From WRKB01 sp031551145 (lineage in GTDB: Bacteria > Desulfobacterota > Desulfovibrionia > Desulfovibrionales > Desulfovibrionaceae): a stretch of DNA of 64,000 nt. The stretch is from assembly GCA_031551145.1 (NCBI GenBank), contig JAVBNZ010000007.1:1-64000 (forward strand), given 5' to 3'. Each line of letters begins with the position of its first letter. Positions within the stretch are counted from its first letter, which is position 1. Below, piece by piece: positions 1 to 8,056 of the stretch. Made by a program: the position numbers and the translations under genes. Under the pieces are notes generated by a model. That model saw only the letters and a list, made by a program, of their open reading frames with translations, searched no databases and was not told the origin of the DNA.

Positions 1-429
1 CAATGGGAACGCGACAAGGCGCGCCACGATCAGCAGCGTGATCAGCAGCGTCATGATCAGCAACGCGACCAACAGCGTCATGATCAACAACGTTACGATC
101 AACAGCGTCAGGATCAGCAACGGCGTGAGCAGCAGCGCCACGAGCAGCAGCAGAGGCGCGATCAGCAGCGTCAGGAGCAGGGCCGGCGCGATCAACAACG
201 CCGGGATCAACAACGTCAGGATCAGCAACGCCGTGACCAGCAGCGGCAGGAACAGCAGCAGCGTCAGGATCGTGGACAGCGCGATCAGCAGCGCTATGAA
301 CGGCAAAGTCGTGATCAGGGGCAGCGCGATCAGCAGCGTCAGGAGCGGAGTCAGCGCGATCAACAACGTCGTGATCAGGGACAGCGCGATCAGGGACAGC
401 GGGATCAGCAGCGCCCGGATCGGCAGTAG
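1..429 (+). CDS. C-terminal part of a DQQR-repeat protein (5' end outside window)
   Basis: Frame 1 is open from the first base to a TAG at 427-429 and gives 142 residues with no start inside the window, so this is the 3' end of a longer gene. Almost the whole stretch is a degenerate 4-6 residue repeat of the form (R/H/Q/Y)-D-Q-Q-R, with variants REQQR, QEQGR and DQGQR. It is rich in Gln, Arg and Asp/Glu and nearly lacks hydrophobic residues, so it should be soluble and either disordered or a charged helix. At the DNA level the unit is GATCAGCAGCG(T) with a period of 12 or 15 bases, which is prone to slippage. I do not recognise the family, and the function may lie in the missing N-terminal part. 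Other frames over this stretch also look open because of the repeat, but frame 1 keeps the charge-balanced unit. Confidence 0.7.
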   Translation, partial: QWERDKARHDQQRDQQRHDQQRDQQRHDQQRYDQQRQDQQRREQQRHEQQQRRDQQRQEQGRRDQQRRDQQRQDQQRRDQQRQEQQQRQDRGQRDQQRYERQSRDQGQRDQQRQERSQRDQQRRDQGQRDQGQRDQQRPDRQ

Positions 430-435
430 GGCCTT

Positions 436-496
436 GTAACGCTGAAAGTGTTCAAATGCTCTGCCGGAGCGGGCGTCTCCAGGTTAACCCGCTCCG
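436..496 (+). repeat. Truncated copy of the TAGAGC palindromic element
   Basis: The stretch GTGTTCAAATGCTCTGCCGG followed by GAGCGGGCGTCTCCAGGTTAA matches the left half and right tail of the full-length elements at 34614 and 25705 (read on their minus strand). The central hairpin is missing. It lies between two convergent genes and could act as a terminator for both. Confidence 0.5.
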
Positions 497-511
497 GATG
501 CCGCTTCCGCG

Positions 512-1390
512 TTATCCCCGGCGCTGCCACAGGGCCGCGCCCGCTATGCAGGCCAGACCCAGCACGGTGGCCGGCGCGATGCGCTCGCCCAGCACCAGGG
601 CTATCCAGCACAGGGAGAGAAAAGGCGAAAAAAAGGCCAGGGAGCCGGTGCGGGCCGCGGAATCCGAAGCCCGCAACGCGGCGGCCCAGAGCAGAAAGGT
701 CAGGCTCATCTCGAACAGGCCCACGTAGATCGCCGGCAGCCACGCGGCCGGCTCAAGGGGCAGCGGCGGGGACATGACAAGGCAGATCAGCCCCAACCAG
801 GGCAGGGCAAAGCCGAAGTGCAGCAGCAGGCTTATATCCGCCGGCAGACCGTCCGCGCGCTCCAGCAGCCAGTATGTGGCCCAGATCACCGCGCTCGCCA
901 GGACACAGAGCACCCCGGCCGGCGCGGGGCCGGAAAACACGGAAAATTCCCCGCCGCAGGCGATAATTACCACCCCCATCCATCCCGCGCCCAGGGCGAC
1001 GACATCCCGCCGGCTGAGTCTGTGCCCCAACAGAGGCACGGAAAGCAGGCTCAGCGCGATCACCCAGGTGGAGTTCAGGGCCTGGGCGGTCTGTGCGGGC
1101 AGCAGGTTGTAGCCGTTGAAAAGCAGGAGATAATAGGCCGGCGGATTGAGCGTTCCCTTCAGCGCGCAGCGCAGAGCCCGGCGCGGGGAGTTTTTCAGAA
1201 GCTCCCGCAGGGCGGCGCAGCGGTCGCGCGCGATCTGCACGAGCAACAGGGCGAGAAAAGAGGTGAGCCCGGCGATGAAGAGCAGTTGGTAGGGATCGAG
1301 CGCGCGCAGGGCCAGCTTGAAGGCCGAGGCCGCCGTGGACCAGAGCAGCACGGCCGAGGCCGCAAGGAGCGTCGAGCGGGCAATGCTCAC
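512..1390 (-). CDS. EamA/DMT-family transporter
   Basis: This 292-residue inner-membrane protein has about ten hydrophobic segments in two EamA halves, the usual size and layout of drug/metabolite transporters. The first half runs to about residue 140 and the second from about 160. The substrate cannot be told from sequence. The start is GTG, and its GTGA overlaps the stop of the upstream STT3 gene by 4 bp, so translation is probably coupled. It is the last gene of a minus-strand run containing glycosyltransferase and oligosaccharyltransferase genes. Export of a precursor for that pathway is possible but is only inferred from position. Confidence 0.8.
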   Translation of the reverse strand: MSIARSTLLAASAVLLWSTAASAFKLALRALDPYQLLFIAGLTSFLALLLVQIARDRCAALRELLKNSPRRALRCALKGTLNPPAYYLLLFNGYNLLPAQTAQALNSTWVIALSLLSVPLLGHRLSRRDVVALGAGWMGVVIIACGGEFSVFSGPAPAGVLCVLASAVIWATYWLLERADGLPADISLLLHFGFALPWLGLICLVMSPPLPLEPAAWLPAIYVGLFEMSLTFLLWAAALRASDSAARTGSLAFFSPFLSLCWIALVLGERIAPATVLGLACIAGAALWQRRG

Positions 1391-3615
1391 AGCACTTCGT
1401 ACACGCGGCAGAAGACGTTGTCGTATACCAGACGGAAATAGGGCGAAAGCGCCGGATCGCCCGGCGGGCTGATCAGAAGCTGCACCATCAGGGAGTTGTA
1501 CAGCTTCTCGTCCATCAGCAGCTTTTCATCCGTCACGCGGTTGAGAAAGAAGTGGATGTTGCGGCGTTTTTCATAATATCTGCGCCGCGCCTCGTCGCTT
1601 GCGTTGGGATGTTTTTCAACCCATTCACGCACATAGTCGCGCCGGCTGAACTTGCCGTCCTCGAACACATTGATGGTGGAGGCGGAAATGCTGCCCTCCG
1701 CGCCCTGCACCAGCACCTCGCCCTCGTCAAGCTGGTAGGTGAGCTGCTGGGGAATGATGCTGATGGCGGAACTGATGCCCTTTTGTTCCGCAAAGTTCCA
1801 GGAACCGAAGAGTGAAATCCAGAAACCCAGGCGAAGCATTTCAAAATTCACCACCACGAACTGCCTGCCCGGCGCCTTCACCGGGGGCGTGTCGGGCGCG
1901 CGCAGTTTTTTCATCAGGGCGTCCGCTTCTTCGCCGCCCAGGCCGGCAAAGACCTCGCTGGGCTCGTTGTTTTTCAGCGCGGTATATTTGATGAGCTGGC
2001 GGGCGAAGCGGGGATTGTCCGTCGCGAACACGGCCGAGGGCAGATAGAGCGAGGGGCCGCCGTGGGCTGCGCCGTCCGCGATAACGCGGCGGCGGGCGAA
2101 ATGGTGCGCGGCATAGCCCCAGTCCCACCACAACCAGAGCATGGCGTCTTCCGGCGCGACGGCGCGCGTGCGCACCAGGGCTTCCGCATGGCGGCGGTTG
2201 AGGATGGGGCCGTTGGACATGGCCGGTATCAGTTCCGCCACCGGCGAGCCCAGCACCGCGAGCAGCAGAACCGAAACCGCGAAGCCCGAACGGAAGCCCC
2301 GCATTTCGGAGCGCAGCACGTACTGCGCCGCCCACACCGTCGGCAGCGTCAGCCCCAGCGCGACCACCGGCGCGCCGAACATGACCATGCGGCCGCCCAT
2401 TTTCATGCTCAACAGGCCCAGCGCCCCCAGAGGCAGCAGAAAGAGCGCGCCCGGCCGCCGCACAATCACGAGCAGAAAGCCGATCAACCCCAGCGCGGAA
2501 GCCGGAGCCCAGGGGTGGCAGTAAAAGAGCGCTTCGGCCAGCGTAAGATCCTGCACCTCGATGATGGACTGCGCCACGTTGGGAAAGACGAGATCCATGC
2601 CCGAGGCGTCCACTTTCAGATCGCCGCTCTGCTTGACGTAGCCGGCGATGTGCCCGAGCAGCAGTTCCAGCACGTCCGCGCTGATAAAGAAACGGAGCGC
2701 AACGGCCCCCAGGGCGCAAAGCACAAGTGGCCGTGTGCACAGAGGGGGCAGGGGCCGGCCGCGCAGGGCAAGCAGCGCGGCCGCCGGCAGCAGGCCGTAA
2801 AAACCGGCCAGGGCGGGCAAGGCGTAAACAAAGGCCCCCAGCAGCATGAGACCGCGCCTGCCCGGCGGGGCCGTCGCCAGGGCGAGAAAGGCGAGCAGCA
2901 GGGAGTTGTAGCGGATGAGATAGGGGAAGACGGAATGCCATTCCACCGCCCACCAGGCAAAGAGCCCGGAAAGGGCCAGGGAGCAGATCCAGGCCGGAGA
3001 AAGAGGATTTTTTTGTTCCGCGTCCGCGTATTCCGGATCGAAACGCAGGCAGACGAACAGGACGCTCTTTGTCTGATCGCCCCGGGCCGGGCGCGGAGCG
3101 CGCAAAAAGCGTGTGGCCCACAGCACCGGCGCAAGGCTGATCAGCAGGGGAAAGCAGAGCGTGACCAGATCGGTGTCGTAATAGCCCAGCAGGGTGCGCG
3201 CCAGGTGCCCCGGCGCGAGGGAGCAGATCACGGCGGCGCACAGCCCGGCCTCCAGGCTGCCCAGCGCCCACACCCAGGCCAGCAGCAGCACCGAGGTCAG
3301 CCCGGCGAAGATCGGCGGCAGCCAGAAGGCCGGCAGGGCCGGGGGCATGCCCGTGACCAAGGAGATCAGGCGCAGGATTTCCGACATGGGATGCCCCGCG
3401 CCGAACTCAAAACCCTCGGCCCCGGCTACCCAGTGGTAGGCGTCGTGCGTGGCCAGCAGCCATTCCTTTCCCAGACGGTATTCGGGATTCTGCCAAACCG
3501 GCCATTCCAGCATGCGCAGGGCGAAGGTCAGGCCGAAGGTGAGCAGCGCGAGCACAAGGCCCCGCCACAGCAGCGTCGTGCGTTCGTCCTGACCGGGTGC
3601 GGTGCGTTCGGTCAT
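1387..3615 (-). CDS. STT3/PglB-type oligosaccharyltransferase
   Basis: The 742-residue polytopic protein should transfer a lipid-linked glycan to Asn side chains of proteins on the periplasmic side. The family marks are visible: an acidic residue in the first external loop (HDAYHW, D58), a second acidic motif GYYDTD (D147, D149), a possible SIIEVQ (E) loop near residue 350, and the diagnostic WWDWG at 496-500 that reads the acceptor sequon. About a dozen hydrophobic segments come before a C-terminal soluble domain. Desulfovibrio desulfuricans is known to have an active PglB homologue. The gene overlaps the upstream glycosyltransferase by 4 bp and the downstream EamA gene by 4 bp. Acceptor proteins and glycan are unknown. 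Confidence 0.88.
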   Translation of the reverse strand: MTERTAPGQDERTTLLWRGLVLALLTFGLTFALRMLEWPVWQNPEYRLGKEWLLATHDAYHWVAGAEGFEFGAGHPMSEILRLISLVTGMPPALPAFWLPPIFAGLTSVLLLAWVWALGSLEAGLCAAVICSLAPGHLARTLLGYYDTDLVTLCFPLLISLAPVLWATRFLRAPRPARGDQTKSVLFVCLRFDPEYADAEQKNPLSPAWICSLALSGLFAWWAVEWHSVFPYLIRYNSLLLAFLALATAPPGRRGLMLLGAFVYALPALAGFYGLLPAAALLALRGRPLPPLCTRPLVLCALGAVALRFFISADVLELLLGHIAGYVKQSGDLKVDASGMDLVFPNVAQSIIEVQDLTLAEALFYCHPWAPASALGLIGFLLVIVRRPGALFLLPLGALGLLSMKMGGRMVMFGAPVVALGLTLPTVWAAQYVLRSEMRGFRSGFAVSVLLLAVLGSPVAELIPAMSNGPILNRRHAEALVRTRAVAPEDAMLWLWWDWGYAAHHFARRRVIADGAAHGGPSLYLPSAVFATDNPRFARQLIKYTALKNNEPSEVFAGLGGEEADALMKKLRAPDTPPVKAPGRQFVVVNFEMLRLGFWISLFGSWNFAEQKGISSAISIIPQQLTYQLDEGEVLVQGAEGSISASTINVFEDGKFSRRDYVREWVEKHPNASDEARRRYYEKRRNIHFFLNRVTDEKLLMDEKLYNSLMVQLLISPPGDPALSPYFRLVYDNVFCRVYEVL

Positions 3616-5363
3616 GGGGCGCGCCCCTCCCTGCAGGCGAAAAAGCCCCTGAGCCTGCCGAGGAACATGGCCTTTCTGTAGGGCAGGGCTCGCCGGCCTT
3701 CAAAAGGCAGGCGCAGCAGGGGGTAGAGGATGTTGGCAAGCGTGAACCACAGGGCAAAGCGGTGTTTGCGCAGCAAATGCATGCGGCCCAGAGCGTAGGC
3801 GCGGGTTTTGCCCGGCAGGGCGGGATCGGAAAGTCGGGGTTCGGGGTGGAAGACCAGCACTTCCCGCCCGCGCCCGATAACGTGGCCCGGCGCGAGCGCA
3901 CGCAGCAGAAAATCCGTGTCTTCCCCGCAGCCGTAAGGCAGGCCGGTGCCGGGGCCGAGCTCGGGATCGAAGAGCAGGCCCGCGACGGCCTCCTTGCGGA
4001 AAAACTGGGTATAGGTCTCTGCGCGCGTGAAGGCGGAATATTTGGTCAGAGCCGTCACGGGGGGCGGAAATTCTTCCGGTTCCGTCCCGGCGTTGTCCGG
4101 CGTTGCGGCCTGCCCGACGGCTTGGTTGACGACAAGCCCCCCCAGGTGGGGCAGGGCGCGGAAGTGGAAAAGCACGCGCTCAAGCGTGTGCGGGGCGTAC
4201 GCGCAGTCGTCGTCCGGAAAGGCGATGATCTCGCCCCGCGCAAGCGGAATCAGGGCGTTGCGGGCGGCCGAGACCCCTTTGTTCGGCACGCCGATGCGGG
4301 TAATGCGCAGCCGGCCTTCAAAACGGCGCAGGGTTTCTTCCAGGAGATCGGGCGGATTCTGATCCGCGATCAGCACTTCAAAATGCGCACAGCTTTGCGC
4401 GGCCAGGCTTTCCAGCAGCGCGGCGAGCGGTTCGACCCTGTTGATGGTGGCCACAAGCAGGGAAAAGAGCGGCGCGCCGGCCGGGGATGCGCCGGTCAGG
4501 GGAGCATCGGTCAGGGGAACTGCCGGCGCGCGCTGCCGCGTGCGTACGGGCGGGGCGCCTTTGAGCGCGCGCAGCGCGTCCGACAGGCGGTTGGCCGCGC
4601 TTTCGCCGCCGATCCGGTGCAGGCCGGCGAACACCAGTCCCCGTCCCAGGCGCAGCAGAAGCAGCAACGAGGGACGCAGGCCGTTCGCGCGCGCCGTGCG
4701 CAGGCACTCGATCTGCCGGTGCAGTTCGGCGTCCGGCCGGGTGCTCAGGCCGCCGAGGCGCATGGCCGCGACAGGCAGGGGAAAGAAGGCGTAATTGTCC
4801 GCCGTGAGCGTGCGGCAGACAAAATCGTAATCGCCGACCACGCGCAGGCCCGTGTTGAAATGGGCGCGCGCGAAAAGCCGCCTGCGATGGAACAGCCCCT
4901 GGTGCGGGAAACAGAGGCCGCTGCGCAGGCCGCGCGCGGGATTGCGGGCCGGGATCAGCGTGTCGCGCAGGCCGCCGTCTTCCCCGGCCGTGACCGCGCT
5001 TGCCGCCGCATAGTCCGTGTTTTCCGGCAGGCCGCGCAAAAAGGGCGCAATGCGCTCCAGCGCGCCGGGATCGAGCAGAAAATCATCCGCGCCCAAAAAG
5101 AGAATCCATTCGCCGGCCGCATGGGGCAGGGCCTTGTTCCAGGCGTCGCAGAGGCCGGCGTCAGGCTCCCGGCGCACGGTGAGTTCGGGCAGGCGCGGGG
5201 CGTATGCGGCAAGCAGTTCGGCCGTGCCGTCCTCGGAGCAGGCATCCTGCACGAGCACGGAAAAATCGCGCAAACGCTGGGCGGCCAGGGAATCCAGGCA
5301 GGCGGGCAGAGGACCGGCGGCGTTGCTGGTTGCGATGATGCAGGTGATGAGCGGGGAGGACAC
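3612..5363 (-). CDS. Protein with two GT2 glycosyltransferase domains
   Basis: The 583-residue protein has two GT-A domains in tandem. The first (about 1-250) starts with ITCIIATSNAAG and carries LGADDFLLDPG. The second (about 290-560) starts with FSLLVATINR and carries NKGVSAARN and the DXD-like FPDDDCAY. Both look catalytically intact, so it may add two sugars or two different linkages. There is no clear membrane segment, so it is probably cytoplasmic and membrane-associated. The start is GTG with AGGTG upstream. The gene overlaps the STT3 gene by 4 bp, which suggests it helps build the lipid-linked glycan that STT3 transfers. Donor sugars cannot be told. Confidence 0.82.
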   Translation of the reverse strand: MSSPLITCIIATSNAAGPLPACLDSLAAQRLRDFSVLVQDACSEDGTAELLAAYAPRLPELTVRREPDAGLCDAWNKALPHAAGEWILFLGADDFLLDPGALERIAPFLRGLPENTDYAAASAVTAGEDGGLRDTLIPARNPARGLRSGLCFPHQGLFHRRRLFARAHFNTGLRVVGDYDFVCRTLTADNYAFFPLPVAAMRLGGLSTRPDAELHRQIECLRTARANGLRPSLLLLLRLGRGLVFAGLHRIGGESAANRLSDALRALKGAPPVRTRQRAPAVPLTDAPLTGASPAGAPLFSLLVATINRVEPLAALLESLAAQSCAHFEVLIADQNPPDLLEETLRRFEGRLRITRIGVPNKGVSAARNALIPLARGEIIAFPDDDCAYAPHTLERVLFHFRALPHLGGLVVNQAVGQAATPDNAGTEPEEFPPPVTALTKYSAFTRAETYTQFFRKEAVAGLLFDPELGPGTGLPYGCGEDTDFLLRALAPGHVIGRGREVLVFHPEPRLSDPALPGKTRAYALGRMHLLRKHRFALWFTLANILYPLLRLPFEGRRALPYRKAMFLGRLRGFFACREGRAP

Positions 5364-5368
5364 GAGAT

Positions 5369-6097
5369 TTACACCTGCGCGTTTTCAGCCGCGAGGCGCA
5401 GCCGCTGCGCTTCGGCGCCGGCCGCCGCATCCGGTGCAAGGGCGCGCAGTTCGTCAAGCAGTTCCAGGGCTCTGCGCGGGCGGCCGCCCTCCAGAAAAGC
5501 CTCGGCCGCCGGGGGGAGCAGGCGCGCCCTGTCTCCGCCGTAAAGCGCTTCCGTCAGTGCGGGATACAGGGGCCCGAACACGGAACGCACCAGCTTTTCC
5601 TCCTCCAGCAGAAAACGGGCCGTTTCCGGGAGTGCGCCGCAGCCGCGCAGGCAGACCGCAAGCAAACCCTTGGCCTGCTCCAGAAAGCGCAGCGTCCGCG
5701 TCGGGCCTTCGGCATTTCGGCTCAGTTCCGCAAGCAGGGCGTCGGCTTCCGGTCCCCGCACATCGCAGTGCGCCCGCAAATGGAGCAGGCGGTTGCGGGA
5801 ATGCGTGAGCAGAAAAGCCCCTTCCTTCAGCCGGAGGCATTCGCGGTAGGCCGCTTCGACGGCCGCTTCCAGCAGCAGGGCGGCGGGCGCGGCGTCTTGA
5901 GTCCGGAAAAGCCGGCGGGCGTCGTCCTTGAGCCGCCTGAACAGACCCGCGCGCGCCACATGGCCCGTCAGTTCGCGCAGCAGCGCGTAGGAAAGCGCGC
6001 CGGAATCCTCGAAACGCAGGCGCTGTTCCTCCAGCGCGGCGCACACCAGGCAGAAATCGCGCAGAAAGTCGCGCAGCAGGGAATTTTTGCCCGGCAC
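5369..6097 (-). CDS. Uncharacterised helical protein
   Basis: I do not recognise this 242-residue protein. It is rich in Leu, Ala, Arg and Glu, has no signal peptide or membrane segment, and reads as an almost wholly helical, TPR-like array; the last 50 residues (FLEGGRPRRALELLDELRAL) look like one TPR-type helix pair. The start is GTG, two bases after the stop of the 89-residue gene, and the stop is five bases before the glycosyltransferase gene. The tight spacing puts it in the STT3 operon, perhaps as a scaffold or regulator. That role is inference from position only. Confidence 0.65.
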   Translation of the reverse strand: MPGKNSLLRDFLRDFCLVCAALEEQRLRFEDSGALSYALLRELTGHVARAGLFRRLKDDARRLFRTQDAAPAALLLEAAVEAAYRECLRLKEGAFLLTHSRNRLLHLRAHCDVRGPEADALLAELSRNAEGPTRTLRFLEQAKGLLAVCLRGCGALPETARFLLEEEKLVRSVFGPLYPALTEALYGGDRARLLPPAAEAFLEGGRPRRALELLDELRALAPDAAAGAEAQRLRLAAENAQV

Positions 6098-6099
6098 GG

Positions 6100-6369
6100 T
6101 CAGCGATCCTGCAGCAAAGCCGCGGCCACGGCTTCATCATACAGCGTCAGGGGGTCGCCCCTGCCCGGGGCCTTGCCGTGATCTCTATATAATTCGGCCG
6201 CCGCGCGGATAACGCGCAGGGGAATCCAGTCGTGCTTTTCCCAGACTTCGGGCAGATCGGCCTGCCAGAGTCGGAATTCCGTTTGCCCGTCCAGCCCCGC
6301 GCGCACGTACACGCGCACCTTGGGGTTGCCCGGCCGGGGATGGTAATACAGACCGCGTTCGTCTTTCAT
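6100..6369 (-). CDS. Small uncharacterised protein (89 aa)
   Basis: This is a short soluble protein with a compact aromatic N-terminal half (GLYYHPRPGNPKVRVYVRAG, then FRLWQADLPEVWEKHDWIP) and a helical C-terminal half ending in DEAVAAALLQDR. The ATG has a GGAG five bases upstream, which supports the start. It lies 30 bases after the phenylacetate-CoA-ligase-like gene and two bases before the next gene, so it is probably co-transcribed with them. I do not recognise a family. The regular spacing and coding-like composition argue that it is a real gene. Confidence 0.6.
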   Translation of the reverse strand: MKDERGLYYHPRPGNPKVRVYVRAGLDGQTEFRLWQADLPEVWEKHDWIPLRVIRAAAELYRDHGKAPGRGDPLTLYDEAVAAALLQDR

Positions 6370-6399
6370 GGCTGCTCCGGAAGCATTTGCGGCAGGGGT

Positions 6400-7692
6400 T
6401 CAGCTTCTCATGTCCGTGATCCGCTTGGCCTTGCTGAAGGTGCGCGGCAGGGTGCCGTAGTCCGCAACGCTCACCCGGCCGCTCACCATGAGTCTGCGGC
6501 GCAGCAGGGCGGCCACGCGGGCCGCCAGGGCCTCGTCGCCCCCGGTCGTGAGGCCGCTTTGGCGCTCCACGGCCAGATCCATGACGTCGCGCCCGTCCTC
6601 GCGGTTCAGGCGGATGTGGTATTCGCCGCCCAGTTCGGGAAAGTCCGCCAGCACGTCCGCTATCTGTCCGGGATAGATGTTCACCCCGCGCAGGATGAAC
6701 ATGTCGTCGCTCCTGCCGAAGATTTTGTCGTGGCGCGGCGCCTTGAAGCCGCAGGCGCAGTCGCCGGGCAGCAGGCGGGTCAGGTCGCGGGTGCGGTAGC
6801 GGATAAGCGGCACGGCTTCCTTGATCAGCGTGGTCACCACGAGTTCTCCGGGTTCTCCGGGGGGCACGGGCTCCAGCGTGTCGGGGTCGATCACTTCAAG
6901 ATAAAAGAGATCCGGCCAGTAATGCAGACCCTGATGGGCGTCGCATTCAATGGAACTGCCGGGGCCGTACATTTCGGTCATACCGCCGATGTCGTAGCAG
7001 CCGTCGAGGCGCAGCTTGCTCTCTATGGCCCGCCGCATCTTGTCGCTGCAGCTTTCCGCGCCGCAGATGACCTTGCGCAGGCGCAGCCTGTCGATAAGGC
7101 CGCCGCGCTCCACTTCCTCGGCCAGCAGCAGGGCCATGGAGGCCGTGGCGCCGAAGCAGGTCGTGCCCATGTCTTCCAGCATCTGGAGGTGGATGTCGAG
7201 ATTGCCGGGGCCCACGGGCACGGTCAACGCGCCGAAGTGTTCCGCTCCGCTCTGAAAGCCCGCCCCGGCCGTCCACAGGCCGTAGCCGACGGCGATCTGG
7301 ATGCGGTCTTCCGGGGTCAGCCCCGCCAGTTCGTAGCAGCGGGCCATCTGGAGCGTGAACACTTCCACGTCCCGCCGGGTGTAGGCCAGGATCTTGCGCT
7401 TGCCCGTGGTGCCGGAACTGGCGTGGATGCGCACCACTTCATTTTCCGGTACGCAGAGCAGAGGCAGGGGGTAGCCTTCGCGCAGATCGTCCACGGATGT
7501 CAGGGGCAGCCGGCGCACGTCGTCCAGAGAGCGCAGATCCGCCGGGGTTACGCCGGCGGCGTCAAGCTTGGCGCGGTACCGGGGCGAACTGCGCGCGCGC
7601 CTCAAGGTGGCGCGTATGCCTTCAAGCTGCTGCGCCGCAACGATTTCTTCGTCCCTGTATTCGGGAATGAAACGATAACAGTGTCTGTTCAT
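6400..7692 (-). CDS. paaK: Phenylacetate-CoA ligase-like AMP-forming enzyme
   Basis: The 430-residue product matches PaaK-type adenylate-forming CoA ligases. It has the P-loop-like ASSGTTGKRK, IGGMTEMYGPG for adenine and substrate binding, YRTRDLTRLLPGDCACG, GRSDDMFILRGVNIYP, and a C-terminal lysine region (FSKAKRITD). Such enzymes activate aryl acids such as phenylacetate to the CoA thioester, and in anaerobes they are used for aromatic amino-acid breakdown products. I chose the ATG at 7692 because it gives the usual family length. The frame stays open far upstream through a repeat element and antisense to purD, which is not plausible coding. No strong ribosome site is visible, so a start at the ATG 36 bases earlier is possible. 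Confidence 0.83.
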   Translation of the reverse strand: MNRHCYRFIPEYRDEEIVAAQQLEGIRATLRRARSSPRYRAKLDAAGVTPADLRSLDDVRRLPLTSVDDLREGYPLPLLCVPENEVVRIHASSGTTGKRKILAYTRRDVEVFTLQMARCYELAGLTPEDRIQIAVGYGLWTAGAGFQSGAEHFGALTVPVGPGNLDIHLQMLEDMGTTCFGATASMALLLAEEVERGGLIDRLRLRKVICGAESCSDKMRRAIESKLRLDGCYDIGGMTEMYGPGSSIECDAHQGLHYWPDLFYLEVIDPDTLEPVPPGEPGELVVTTLIKEAVPLIRYRTRDLTRLLPGDCACGFKAPRHDKIFGRSDDMFILRGVNIYPGQIADVLADFPELGGEYHIRLNREDGRDVMDLAVERQSGLTTGGDEALAARVAALLRRRLMVSGRVSVADYGTLPRTFSKAKRITDMRS

Positions 7693-7880
7693 GCGGAAAA
7701 AAAGGTTGAACTTTACACCGCCCTGCATATCCGGCACACTGTGTGCGGCATCGGGCGGCATGACGAAGCCGGGGCGCGAACCCCGACCGGCGGGGCCTTG
7801 CGGGTTTTCCCCTTCAAAAGCTCCGCCGTTCATACCAGAGATGTCATAAAGAGGAAAGATGCCGTTCCCCCGCGCAGCGG

Positions 7881-7993
7881 GAACAGTTTGCCGTGATACT
7901 TCGTCAGTCTTCACTTTTCGCTCCGGCCATGAACCGAAGAAGTTCACTCCCGTCGCGAAAATCTCGCCTTCCTCGTCTGACGACAAACTGTTC
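7881..7993 (+). repeat. Palindromic element, copy 1 (second copy inside uvrC)
   Basis: The element is bounded by the inverted repeat GAACAGTTTG / CAAACTGTTC (7881-7890, 7984-7993). Its core, from CCGTGATACT to CTCGTCTGACGAC, aligns with 29712-29840 on the minus strand (FRSGH...TPV.KIS..SDD when translated). Inner stems (TTTTCGC/GCGAAAA and GTCAG/CTGAC) also pair. It takes up much of the 364-base gap between the divergent ligase and purD genes; the rest of the gap holds a short GTGTG hairpin region and the purD ribosome site. I see no clear promoter there. Confidence 0.75.
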
Positions 7994-8056
7994 ACACTAC
8001 GGTGTGGGCTTAAATTGAAATGCCACCTTTCAGGAAAAGTTATCCAAGGAGATCGC

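Noticed and set aside
1..429. Direct repeats resembling a CRISPR array or tandem satellite
   Set aside because: The units are 12-15 bases with no unique spacers, and frame 1 gives an unbroken repeat protein, so a coding repeat explains it better.
2062..3681. Long plus-strand open frame opposite the STT3 gene
   Set aside because: Composition is Gln/Arg/Gly-rich without motifs; it is a GC-driven shadow of the minus-strand gene.
7859..8056. N-terminal extension of PurD through the repeat element
   Set aside because: A ribosome site in front of the GTG at 8057 and the family start at MRILVIGSGG show that translation begins there.
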